Program-made: the position numbers and the translations under genes
Assembly (NCBI GenBank): GCA_046758005.1
Contig: JBHHZJ010000014.1
Location: 1 to 46,415 of the forward strand
Length of the DNA stretch: 46,415 nt
Direction of reading: 5' to 3'
Source: JBHHZJ01 sp046758005
Lineage (GTDB): Bacteria; Pseudomonadota; Alphaproteobacteria; Kiloniellales; J153
The notes under the pieces: generated by a model
Database searches by the model: none
Seen by the model: the letters and a program-made list of their open reading frames with translations, nothing else
What the model was told of the DNA's origin: nothing
Shown here: in pieces, positions 24,363-31,778 of the stretch
Position numbering within the stretch: position 1 is the first letter of the stretch
Layout: each line of letters opens with the position of its first letter

Positions 24363-25651
24363 TGCGCAGACTGCAACTTGCGGCCGTTTTGGCCATCTTG
24401 ACGATTCTTGTTCCTCTTGTTCCCTCCGGGATTTCGGCTGCGGAAAACCGGTCGGAAACCTACCGGCAGTTGAAGCTGTTCGGCGACGTCTTCGAGCGTG
24501 TCCGCGCCGATTACGTGGAAGAGGTGAGCGACCAGAAGCTGATCGAGGCCGCCATCCAGGGCATGCTGTCCTCGCTCGATCCGCACTCCAGCTACCTCAA
24601 CGCCCAGTCGTTCCGCGACATGCGGGTGCAGACCAAGGGCGAGTTCGGCGGCCTGGGAATCGAGGTCACGATGGAGAACGGCCTGGTCAAGGTGGTCTCC
24701 CCCATCGACGATACGCCGGCCTTCCACGCCGGCATCGAGGCGGGCGACTTGATCACGCATCTCAATTCCGAGCCGGTGCTTGGCCTCACGCTCAACGAGG
24801 CGGTGGAGAGGATGCGCGGTCCCGTCAAGACGGACATCACGCTGACCATCCGCCGCCAGGGCAAGGAGCCCTTCGACGTCACCATCACGCGCGATATCAT
24901 CAAGATCACCTCGGTGCGCAGCCGCGCCGAAGGCAACGTGGCCTACCTCCGGATCACGACCTTCAACGAGCAGACCGCGCCCGGCCTGGAAGCCGAAATC
25001 AAGCGGCGCAAGGCCGAGATCGGCGACCGCCTGGTCGGTTACGTCCTCGACCTGCGCAACAATCCGGGCGGCCTGCTCGACCAGGCCATTGCCGTGTCCG
25101 ACGCCTTCCTGAACCAGGGGGAGATCGTCTCGACCCGCGGCCGCGATCCGAACGACGCGCAGCGTTACAACGCGCGCGACGGCGACCTCGTGGACGGCCT
25201 GCCCATCGTCGTCCTGATCAACGGCGGCTCGGCCTCCGCCTCGGAGATCGTGGCCGGCGCCTTGCAGGATCACCGGCGCGCGATCATCATGGGCACCGGC
25301 TCCTTCGGCAAGGGCTCGGTGCAGACCATCATCCCGCTCAGCGGCAACGGCGCCATGCGCCTGACCACGGCGCGCTACTACACGCCGTCGGGCCGCTCGA
25401 TCCAGGGCAAGGGCATCGAGCCCGACATCGTCGTCCAGCCGGCCCGCATCGAGAAGGTGGACGACGGGGCGCGGAACCGCGAGGCCGACCTGCGCGGCGC
25501 GCTCGACGTCGATAACAGCAAGAACGGGCCGGCGAAGAAGGAGGGCAAGCCCACGGCCAAGTCGAAGGCCGCCCAACAGGACTTCCAGCTGGCGCGCGCC
25601 CTCGACCTGCTGCGCGGTCTGGCGTTCTTCAACGAGCGGGCCATCAACTGA
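24362..25651 (+). CDS. ctpA: C-terminal processing peptidase, S41 family
   Basis: 429 residues from the ATG at 24362, which overlaps the envC-like stop (TGATG); a GTG one codon earlier is possible. A signal peptide of about 26 residues (LAILTILVPLVPSGISAAEN) exports it. A PDZ domain spans about 90-170 (FGGLGIEVTMENGLVKVV), then the protease domain with LDLRNNPGGLL and the Ser 292 (GSASASE) and Lys 317 (SFGKGSVQ) catalytic dyad. Such enzymes process periplasmic and cell-wall proteins; its tie to the EnvC-like gene suggests peptidoglycan remodelling. Near the end (about 380-400) there is a Lys-rich stretch. Confidence 0.96.
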   Translation: MRRLQLAAVLAILTILVPLVPSGISAAENRSETYRQLKLFGDVFERVRADYVEEVSDQKLIEAAIQGMLSSLDPHSSYLNAQSFRDMRVQTKGEFGGLGIEVTMENGLVKVVSPIDDTPAFHAGIEAGDLITHLNSEPVLGLTLNEAVERMRGPVKTDITLTIRRQGKEPFDVTITRDIIKITSVRSRAEGNVAYLRITTFNEQTAPGLEAEIKRRKAEIGDRLVGYVLDLRNNPGGLLDQAIAVSDAFLNQGEIVSTRGRDPNDAQRYNARDGDLVDGLPIVVLINGGSASASEIVAGALQDHRRAIIMGTGSFGKGSVQTIIPLSGNGAMRLTTARYYTPSGRSIQGKGIEPDIVVQPARIEKVDDGARNREADLRGALDVDNSKNGPAKKEGKPTAKSKAAQQDFQLARALDLLRGLAFFNERAIN

Positions 25652-25691
25652 TCGGTCGGGGCCGCTTGGGCCCGGGCCAGCGGAGTTGCCT

Positions 25692-26966
25692 TTGACGTCT
25701 GCGCCTCCGCCACGTTCCGAACCGCGTTTCGCCAGTCTCGCTCTCCTCCTGGCTTGGCTGATTCTGCTGGGCGTGCTCGGCGCGGCCGTGGGTTACGTGC
25801 TCGTGCTGCCGCAGCAAAGGGCGGGCGGCGAGAGCGCCTCGAGGGTCACCCTGCGCCTGCCCGCTCCGGAGCCCGAGAGCCCCGTGGCGGAGGCGCCCGC
25901 CGCGCCTCCGTCGGCCGAGACCGGGGTTCCGAAGGTCGAGGCGCCGCAGATCGAGGCGCCGGGCCCGCCGGTCACCGAGGCGGCGACCCCGGAGGACGGG
26001 ACCGCGGGGGCGCAGGTGGGCGACCAACAACCCGGCACGGGGGAGACGCCCGGCCCGGCCCTCGAGCCCGAAACCGCCGACGCCGAAGCTCCGCCCGCGC
26101 CGGAGCCGCCCGCCGAGGCGGCGCCGCAGGCGGCGGAAGCCGCCCCCGCGCAACCGGCCGAGACCCAGCAGGCCGTCCTGCCGCGGGCGCCGCCGCCCGA
26201 GGCGGTGCCGCTGTGGCGGCGCAACAGCCAACCCTTCGAGGCGAGCGACGAACGGCCGCGCATCGCCATCGTGCTGACCGGCCTCGGGCTGTCGAGCGCG
26301 GCCACGGAGGCGGCGATCAAGCAGCTTCCCGCCGCGATTACGCTCTCCTTCACCCCCTACTCGCGCCGGCTCAACGAATGGGTGGCGCTGGCCCGGGTCA
26401 ACGGCCACGAGGTCATGCTCGACCTGCCCATGGAGCCGACCAGCTATCCGGACGACGACCCCGGCCCGCAGGCGCTGCTCACCGCGCTCTCGGCGGCGCA
26501 GAACCTGGAGCGCCTGGACTGGGCGCTGGCGCGCGCCACCGGCTACGTCGGCGTCGCGACGATCATGGGCTCGCGCTTCATCACTTCCGAAAGCCACCTC
26601 GTGCCGATCCTGGAGGCGCTCAAGACGCGCGGCCTGCTGTTCCTGGACAACCGGGCGAACGAGCAGAGCCTCGGCGGCGAGCTGGCCGCCAAGATCGGCC
26701 TGCCGAGCGCGGTCAGCGACCGCTTCCTCGACCGCGCGCAGGCCAGCCGCGTCGCGGTCGACGCGCGCCTGATCCAGCTCGAGCGGATCGCGCGCGCGGA
26801 GGGACAGGCGGTGGCGATGGGCCGGCCCTATCCGGTGACCATCGAGCGCCTGCGCGAGTGGGCGAAGCGGGTCGAGGAGCGCGGCCTGGTGCTGGCGCCG
26901 ATCAGCGCCGTGGTCGAGCGCAAGCGGCCGCGCAAGACCGCGGCGCGCAACGCCGGAAAGGAATGA
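25692..26966 (+). CDS. Divergent polysaccharide deacetylase family protein (DUF610)
   Basis: 424 residues. The TTG at 25692 is chosen as start because GGAG lies six bases before it. One membrane helix (about 14-36) anchors the protein, followed by a 140-residue Pro/Ala/Glu-rich linker (PAPEPESPVAEAPAAPPSAE and similar). The C-terminal domain (about 185-400) reads RPRIAIVLTGLGLSSAATEAAI, LSFTPYSRRL, EVMLDLPMEP and GLLFLDNRAN, the DUF610 pattern of a catalytically divergent deacetylase. It is common behind ctpA in alphaproteobacteria and probably acts in the periplasm on the cell wall. Its stop overlaps rppH by four bases. Confidence 0.9.
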   Translation: MTSAPPPRSEPRFASLALLLAWLILLGVLGAAVGYVLVLPQQRAGGESASRVTLRLPAPEPESPVAEAPAAPPSAETGVPKVEAPQIEAPGPPVTEAATPEDGTAGAQVGDQQPGTGETPGPALEPETADAEAPPAPEPPAEAAPQAAEAAPAQPAETQQAVLPRAPPPEAVPLWRRNSQPFEASDERPRIAIVLTGLGLSSAATEAAIKQLPAAITLSFTPYSRRLNEWVALARVNGHEVMLDLPMEPTSYPDDDPGPQALLTALSAAQNLERLDWALARATGYVGVATIMGSRFITSESHLVPILEALKTRGLLFLDNRANEQSLGGELAAKIGLPSAVSDRFLDRAQASRVAVDARLIQLERIARAEGQAVAMGRPYPVTIERLREWAKRVEERGLVLAPISAVVERKRPRKTAARNAGKE

Positions 26967-27493
26967 GCCGGCCCTGCGATTCCAACGCCCGGCCAACCGT
27001 GCGCGCGGCGGAGGCCGCGCGCTTGCCCTATCGGCCCGGGGTGGGGCTCATGCTGCTCAACCGCCGCGGCCAGGTCTTCGTCGCCCGGCGCATCGACACG
27101 CCGGGCGCGGCCTGGCAGATGCCGCAGGGCGGGATCGACGAGGGCGAGACCCCGCGCGAGGCCGCCTGGCGCGAGCTGCGCGAGGAGGTCGGCACCACAA
27201 AGGCCGAGATCGTTGCCGAGAGCCGCGCGTGGCTCCGGTACGACCTGCCGCCCGACCTGGTGCCGAAGGTGTGGGGCGGACGGTTTCGCGGCCAGAAGCA
27301 GAAGTGGTTCGCCCTGCGTTTCCTCGGCACCGACGCAGACATCGACATCGCCACCGCCGAGCCCGAGTTCAGCGCCTGGCGCTGGGCCGAGCTCGACGAG
27401 CTGCCCGAGCTCATCGTGCCGTTCAAGCGCCGGCTCTACGTGGAGTTGGTCGCGGAGTTCCGCCATCTGGCCGCGGCCGCCGGGCGCGGTTGA
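26963..27493 (+). CDS. rppH: RNA pyrophosphohydrolase RppH
   Basis: Removes pyrophosphate from 5'-triphosphate RNA and so starts RNase E-dependent decay. 176 residues with GGAAAGG before the ATG, which overlaps the DUF610 stop. YRPGVGLMLLNRRGQVFVARR and WQMPQGGIDEGE lead into the full Nudix box (REAAWRELREEVG); QKQKWFALRF and an ELPELIVPFKRRLYVE tail match RppH/NudH. It is the last gene of the housekeeping run and faces the ICMT-like gene, with 18 bases between the stops and no terminator seen. Confidence 0.96.
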   Translation: MSRPCDSNARPTVRAAEAARLPYRPGVGLMLLNRRGQVFVARRIDTPGAAWQMPQGGIDEGETPREAAWRELREEVGTTKAEIVAESRAWLRYDLPPDLVPKVWGGRFRGQKQKWFALRFLGTDADIDIATAEPEFSAWRWAELDELPELIVPFKRRLYVELVAEFRHLAAAAGRG

Positions 27494-27511
27494 GCCGCCG
27501 GCGCGCCTCGC

Positions 27512-28009
27512 TCACAGCCAGCGGCGCACGGAGGCCCTGTAGCGTCGGTAGTCCTCCCCGAACTTGCGCTCGAGGTAGCGCTCCTCGCGCGCGACGACGC
27601 CGTAGCGCACGACCGCCAGCACCGGCGCGAGCAGGGCCAGGACCCAGAGGTTGTCCGCCGCGATCCCGATCCCCGCGGCGATCGCGGTCAGCGAAAGATA
27701 GATCGGGTTGCGCGAGTACCCGTAGGGGCCTCCCGTCACGACGGCCGTCGTCGGCTTGCCCGTCTCGACGTTGGTGCCGGCGGCGCGGAAGCGGCGGACC
27801 GCCAAGGCCATGACGAGCGCGCCCAGGACGATCAGCGCCGTCCCTCCCGAATACTGCACGCCGGCCGGCAGAAGCGAGACCGGCCAGACCCGGTCGATCC
27901 CGAAGGCCAGCACGAGGGCGCCCAGGTAGACGAACGGCGGCCGGACCAAGACCCCGGCCTTGTCGTTCGCACGCGCGCCCGTGGACAACGTTCCCTCCGG
28001 CTCGCTCAT
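27512..28009 (-). CDS. Isoprenylcysteine carboxyl methyltransferase-like (ICMT/PEMT) membrane protein
   Basis: 165 residues from the ATG at 28009, which has AAGGGA eight bases upstream; an ATG at 28039 lacks one. It has about four membrane segments and the C-terminal signature TGGPYGYSRNPIYLSL ... VVAREERYLERKFGEDYRRY, as in ICMT and phospholipid methyltransferase proteins. It probably methylates a lipid or small membrane substrate with SAM; bacterial members have diverse or unknown substrates. The next gene on the strand upstream is thpR, 91 bases away. Confidence 0.88.
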   Translation of the reverse strand: MSEPEGTLSTGARANDKAGVLVRPPFVYLGALVLAFGIDRVWPVSLLPAGVQYSGGTALIVLGALVMALAVRRFRAAGTNVETGKPTTAVVTGGPYGYSRNPIYLSLTAIAAGIGIAADNLWVLALLAPVLAVVRYGVVAREERYLERKFGEDYRRYRASVRRWL

Positions 28010-28100
28010 CTTTTCTTCCCTTGATAATGCCAGGCTCATGCAATGCCGAGCCGGGTTTGCCCAGAGGGAACCCAGTGAACGACGTTCAACGCGACGCCAT

Positions 28101-28655
28101 CTAGGGCGCGCCCGCCACGGGCCGGACGAGCGGATAGACCGCTTCCGGCGAGTGGATCGCTCCGGCCTGGCTGAGAAAGCTCGAATAGAGGACGAACTCC
28201 TCGGCCACGAACGGCTCGCTGCGCAACAAGGCGTTGCGCGACAGGTAGGCGTACAACCGCCCGCCCGGATTGCCGTTGAAGCGGGCGAGGGTCACGTGCG
28301 GCTTGAATTTGCGCCTTTCCGGGGCCAGGCCGGCGCGCTGCAGCGCCTGTTCGATCTTGGCGTGGAGGCGCACGAGATCCGGGTTCGCCTCGACGCCGAC
28401 CCACAGCGTGCGCGCCTTGCCGCCGCTGCCGAAGCGGTCGACGCCGGCCAGCGTCACCGCGAAGCGCTCGGCCCGGACCTGGGACAGCGCCGCGTCGATG
28501 TCGCCCGCCTGACGGCCGTCGACCTCGCCGATGAAACGCAACGTCAGGTGCAGGTTTTCCGGCGCGACCCAGCGCGCGCCCGGGAGTCCCTCCTCGAGCC
28601 GCGCCAAGCGGGCGCGCAGATCCTCGGGCAGGGGGATGGCGACGAAAAGCCGCAT
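28101..28655 (-). CDS. thpR: RNA 2',3'-cyclic phosphodiesterase
   Basis: 184 residues of the 2H phosphoesterase (LigT) family. The two catalytic HxTx motifs are HLTL at 36-39 and HVTL at 120-123, with MRLFVAIPLP at the start and FVLYSSFLSQAGAIHSPE near the end. GGGAG lies seven bases before the ATG. It opens 2',3'-cyclic phosphates of RNA to 2'-phosphates; the physiological role in bacteria is unclear. Confidence 0.95.
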   Translation of the reverse strand: MRLFVAIPLPEDLRARLARLEEGLPGARWVAPENLHLTLRFIGEVDGRQAGDIDAALSQVRAERFAVTLAGVDRFGSGGKARTLWVGVEANPDLVRLHAKIEQALQRAGLAPERRKFKPHVTLARFNGNPGGRLYAYLSRNALLRSEPFVAEEFVLYSSFLSQAGAIHSPEAVYPLVRPVAGAP

Positions 28656-28727
28656 GGGGACGCTCCCAGGTTTTGGTCTCCGCTCTCGGCCGCGCCGAAG
28701 CCCGGCCGGGCGTCACGGGCACACTTA

Positions 28728-28763
28728 TACCAGCGAGCGGATGAAGCCATCCACTCGCCGGTA
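28728..28763. repeat. Long imperfect hairpin upstream of thpR
   Basis: TACCAGCGAGCGGATG at 28728-28743 pairs with CATCCACTCGCCGGTA at 28748-28763 with two mismatches and a four-base loop (AAGC). No T-run follows on either strand. It lies 73 bases before the thpR ATG, so it could sit in the thpR leader. It is distinct in sequence from the repeat next to it. Confidence 0.6.
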
Positions 28764-28782
28764 TGTCGTCCTTTGTTTGCGC

Positions 28783-28851
28783 GCCGCCGCCCGGGGCCAA
28801 CCCGGCGCGCCGATCCCGATGAGCGCCCGAGTCACCTCGTGCGCTCATCGG
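28783..28851 (-). repeat. Dispersed palindromic repeat, copy B (inverted relative to copy A)
   Basis: The reverse complement of 28783-28851 aligns to copy A at 15103-15172. The CCGATGAGCGC/GCGCTCATCGG arms (28841-28851 and 28816-28826) are conserved exactly. In this copy the stem extends to 16 bp with one mismatch and a six-base loop, so pairing is conserved while loop bases vary. It overlaps the end of the 37-codon ORF on the same strand. Confidence 0.8.
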
Positions 28852-28958
28852 TATTGGGTGTAGATATTATGGATCGCCTCGATGCCGTCGAGCACGTCCT
28901 GGGACGGCGTGAGCCGCACGGCCGCGATGTCGGTACGGTCCGGGCGGCGGTACTCCAT
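28845..28958 (-). CDS. Possible 37-residue protein of unknown function
   Basis: A short frame with GGAG five bases before its ATG and almost all codons ending in G or C, as in real genes here. The peptide starts MEYRRPDRTDIAAVRLTP and ends IEAIHNIYTQYR. It follows the FIST gene by 94 bases on the same strand. The stop codon falls inside repeat copy B. No family is recognised. It may be a real small protein, or the remnant of a longer gene cut by the repeat. Confidence 0.4.
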   Translation of the reverse strand: MEYRRPDRTDIAAVRLTPSQDVLDGIEAIHNIYTQYR

Positions 28959-29052
28959 GCTCTCCTCTGGTCCGGTTGCGACAAGACGCGATGGAGCCAC
29001 GGGCTCCGGCCGGCGGAACGGCCGCACGCCGGGGGCGCCGCAGGCGAGGTCC

Positions 29053-30207
29053 TCAGAGGAACACCGCGAGAACCCCGGTATAGCCATACAGCCGGTCGTT
29101 GGAAATCTCACCGTTGGCGAAGAAGCCCACGAGCGGCACCTCGCCCAGCTCGTCGCGAACCAGCGTCAGCTCCTCCGAGTTCGGCCCGAACAGGTGCTGG
29201 CCGCGGGCGACGCAGGAGAAGTACACCGCCGCCTTCGGTCCGGGCCCGGACCGTTTCTTCACGTCGCGAACCATGCGCTTGAGGTCGCGCGTCGCGCTGT
29301 CGTGGTCGCGGCGGCAGAACATCAGGCGCCGTCCCGGCTCGACCGGCTCGCCGACCGCGAGCCAGCCCCTGGCCAGGTCGAGCCCGGTCAGGTTGCGTAC
29401 CACGTAGTCGCCGGTGTCGCTGCCCGCGACGGGGAAGGCCACGTGGATGTAGCCGCCCACCCGGCGCAGGTCGTGGGCCAGCAGCTCTCCGATATCCTCC
29501 TTGAAGACGTCGAGCGCCGGCCGGTCGTCGATCTCCATGATCACGTTCTCCTCGGCCTCGGTGACCGTGTGCTGCGCGCCGATGGGCGAGCACCCCTGGG
29601 TCAGGCCCGCGGCGACCGGCAGCTCGGGCGCGAAGAGCACGCCGGACAGGCCGCCGTCGGTGATCCGCTCGGCCACCTGCGCGAAGTCGGCGCGCGAGGC
29701 GGTCAGGCCGCCGACCAGGAAGGTCGAGGACTCCGCGGCCACCTCGGCCACGATCCGGCCGATCTCCCGGTTGCGCGGATCGCCGTGCGCGATCCCGAAG
29801 ATCGGCCGGTGGCGCGCCAGCCAATCGCCGTGCGCCGCCTTGAAGGCGTCGAGCCCGCCGTCGGCGGCGCCGGCCGTGACCGGCTCGAACACCCGGAAGG
29901 CGTCCTCCGGAAACGCGGTCGCAAGCACGGCGAGCGCCGGCCGGTCGTGGTACTCCACGCCGCTGGCCGCCACCCCGTAACCGACACTGCCGACCCAATG
30001 CTCGATCCTCGTCCTGCCGCGCAGGAAAGTGAGGATGCTGGGCAGGTCGTCGGCGAGCGTGTCGGTCGCGTAGAGGAAGCCCAGGTTGGCCCCGGCCGGC
30101 AGCTCGCCCAAGGAGTCGAGGCAGGCCTTGACGGTCGTGCCCCAATCCTCGCCGGCGGCGTGCGCGGCCTTGAAGCCGCCAGCCGTCACCGCGGCCGGCT
30201 CAGCCAT
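29053..30207 (-). CDS. FIST domain signal-transduction protein
   Basis: 384 residues, soluble. The FIST_N part covers about 35-215 (LGFLYATDTLADDLPSIL, WVGSVGYGVAASG, STFLVGGLTASRA, GLTQGCSPIG). FIST_C covers about 225-365 (AVYFSCVARGQHLFG, EVPLVGFFANGEI). FIST domains are predicted small-ligand sensors, perhaps for amino acids. In other proteins they are fused to or placed beside histidine kinases and chemoreceptors; here no signalling domain is attached. It overlaps the tesA-like gene by eight bases, so the two are co-transcribed. Confidence 0.93.
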   Translation of the reverse strand: MAEPAAVTAGGFKAAHAAGEDWGTTVKACLDSLGELPAGANLGFLYATDTLADDLPSILTFLRGRTRIEHWVGSVGYGVAASGVEYHDRPALAVLATAFPEDAFRVFEPVTAGAADGGLDAFKAAHGDWLARHRPIFGIAHGDPRNREIGRIVAEVAAESSTFLVGGLTASRADFAQVAERITDGGLSGVLFAPELPVAAGLTQGCSPIGAQHTVTEAEENVIMEIDDRPALDVFKEDIGELLAHDLRRVGGYIHVAFPVAGSDTGDYVVRNLTGLDLARGWLAVGEPVEPGRRLMFCRRDHDSATRDLKRMVRDVKKRSGPGPKAAVYFSCVARGQHLFGPNSEELTLVRDELGEVPLVGFFANGEISNDRLYGYTGVLAVFL

Positions 30208-30898
30208 CGGCCCGCGCCCCGCCGGCGCCGCGCGAACGGGCCCGCAGGTCCTCGATCAGACGGATCACGCTCGGCGCGATGCGCTCGACGATGACCCGCA
30301 CGCCCGCGGCGTTCGGGTGGATGCCGTCGGCCTGGTTGAACGCCGGGTCCATGGCCACGCCGTCCAGGAAGAACGGATAGAACGCGACGTCGTGCTTGTC
30401 GGCCAGGCGCGGGAACACCGCGTCGAATTCGGCGGCAAACTCCGCGCCCAGGTTGCGCGGCGCGAGCATGCCGGCCAGAAGCACGGGCAGCCCCTCGGCC
30501 TTCAGGCGGCTCAGGATGGCGTCGAGGTTCTCGTAGGTGACGGCCGGGTCGAGGCCGCGCAGGGCGTCGTTCCCGCCCAGCTCGACGAGCACGATATCGG
30601 GCCCGTCGGCGAGCGCCCACGCCAGGCGCGCGCGGCCGGACGCGGTGGTGTCGCCCGAGTTGCCGCCGTTGATCACGCGCACGTCGAAGCCGCGCGTTTG
30701 AAGCGCCGCCTCGAGCTGCTCGGGGAAGGTCGCGCCGGCCGGGAGTCCGTAGCCGTGCACCAGGCTGTCGCCGAAGGCGAGGATCTTGAGCGTTCCCTGC
30801 GCCGCGCCCGCGCCCGACAGGACCGCGAGGCCGCACAGCGCGGCCGCGAGCGCCGCGGCCGGGCCGCGCCAGGCGGTGGTGCAGCGGAAGGCTCCCAT
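30200..30898 (-). CDS. tesA: GDSL-type arylesterase/lysophospholipase, TesA-like
   Basis: 232 residues from the ATG at 30898, which opens a signal peptide (AAALAAALCGLAVLSGAGAAQG), so the enzyme is periplasmic. An in-frame TTG at 30937 is an alternative. SGNH blocks: LAFGDSLVHGYGL (Ser), INGGNSGDTTASG (Gly/Asn), ELGGNDALRGLDP (Asn) and DGIHPNAAG (Asp and His). It hydrolyses esters or thioesters of varied lipids. The divergent neighbours are ybbA and ybbP, the same arrangement as in E. coli and many proteobacteria. Confidence 0.94.
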   Translation of the reverse strand: MGAFRCTTAWRGPAAALAAALCGLAVLSGAGAAQGTLKILAFGDSLVHGYGLPAGATFPEQLEAALQTRGFDVRVINGGNSGDTTASGRARLAWALADGPDIVLVELGGNDALRGLDPAVTYENLDAILSRLKAEGLPVLLAGMLAPRNLGAEFAAEFDAVFPRLADKHDVAFYPFFLDGVAMDPAFNQADGIHPNAAGVRVIVERIAPSVIRLIEDLRARSRGAGGARADG

Positions 30899-30982
30899 GG
30901 AATGTCGACGAATCCCGTTCCAAGACCGGCCGTTCAAGACCTACGCCGGGGACTCCGCGAGGTCAAGCGGCCGGCCGGCGCG

Positions 30983-31010
30983 TTGACAAGCGCGCCCGCA
31001 GGGCCATATC
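30983..31010 (+). promoter_or_regulatory. Candidate promoter for ybbA-ybbP
   Basis: Consensus TTGACA at 30983-30988, a 16-base spacer and CATATC at 31005-31010 (three of six). If used, transcription would begin about at the first ATG (31014), favouring the second ATG at 31074. Confidence 0.35.
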
Positions 31011-31013
31011 GGA

Positions 31014-31778
31014 ATGGTCGCGCGTCAGTCCCTCATACCGCCGCCGGAAAGCCTCGCCCTGTCCCAGCCGCCGATGATCCGCCTGGAGGACGTTGAACTG
31101 ACCCTGCCCTCGGCGGCCGGGCCCGTGCACATCCTGCGCGGCCTGTCGCTCGAGGTCGGGAGCGGCGAGACGGTCAGCGTGGTCGGGCCGTCCGGCTCCG
31201 GCAAGTCGTCCATGATGATGGTCATCGCCGGCCTGGAGCGGGCCACGGCCGGCCGCGTCGAGGCGGCCGGCCACGACCTGGCGGAACTCGGCGAGGACGA
31301 CCTCGCGCGCTTCCGGCGCGATTCGGTCGGCATCGTGTTCCAGGACTTTCACCTGGTGCCGACCATGACCGCGCTCGAGAACGTGGCCATCCCCCTGGAA
31401 CTCGCCGGGCGCGCGGACGCCTTCGCCCGCGCCGAGGGGTGCCTGGCGTCGGTCGGACTGGGCCACCGGCTGCACCACTACCCGGGACAGCTCTCCGGGG
31501 GCGAGCAGCAGCGCACCGCGCTCGCGCGCGCCTTCGCCGCGGAGCCGGACCTGCTGCTTGCCGACGAGCCGACCGGCAACCTCGACGCGGACACGAGCCG
31601 GCAGGTGATCGACCTCCTGTTCGACCTGCAGGCCCGGCACGGCAGCACCCTTGTGCTCATCACCCACGAGGCCGATCTCGCCGCCCGCTGCGACCGGACC
31701 GTGCGCCTGTTCGACGGCCGCGTGGTCGATCGAGTCCTGGGCGAGGGCCTGAGCGTTCGCGCCACGCCGGCCCGATGA
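31014..31778 (+). CDS. ybbA: ABC transporter ATP-binding protein, YbbA/LolD-like
   Basis: 254 residues from the ATG at 31014; an ATG at 31074 (MIRLEDVELTLP) gives 234 residues, nearer the family length. Walker A GPSGSGKSS, Q-loop FQDFHLVPT, signature LSGGEQQR, Walker B LLLADEPTGNLD and switch His in ITHEAD are intact. It pairs with the large FtsX-like permease that follows with an ATGA overlap. The YbbA-YbbP pair is thought to move or extract a lipid-like or toxic compound, perhaps linked to the adjacent TesA esterase. Confidence 0.95.
   Translation: MVARQSLIPPPESLALSQPPMIRLEDVELTLPSAAGPVHILRGLSLEVGSGETVSVVGPSGSGKSSMMMVIAGLERATAGRVEAAGHDLAELGEDDLARFRRDSVGIVFQDFHLVPTMTALENVAIPLELAGRADAFARAEGCLASVGLGHRLHHYPGQLSGGEQQRTALARAFAAEPDLLLADEPTGNLDADTSRQVIDLLFDLQARHGSTLVLITHEADLAARCDRTVRLFDGRVVDRVLGEGLSVRATPAR

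Larger units (their letters stand above)
28656..29052. other. 397-base region without a known gene, holding two hairpins and a small ORF
   Basis: Between thpR and the FIST gene, both on the minus strand. It contains the hairpin at 28728-28763, repeat copy B at 28783-28851 and a 37-codon ORF at 28845-28958 (each listed separately). A small stem GGAGCC-ACG-GGCTCC lies near 28995. No promoter for thpR is obvious. Confidence 0.7.

Noticed and set aside
25754..27493. Long frame that starts inside the DUF610 gene and runs into rppH
   Set aside because: Only its rppH part is real; the upstream part is an out-of-frame shadow, and the RppH start is fixed at 26963 by the ATGA overlap and its motifs.
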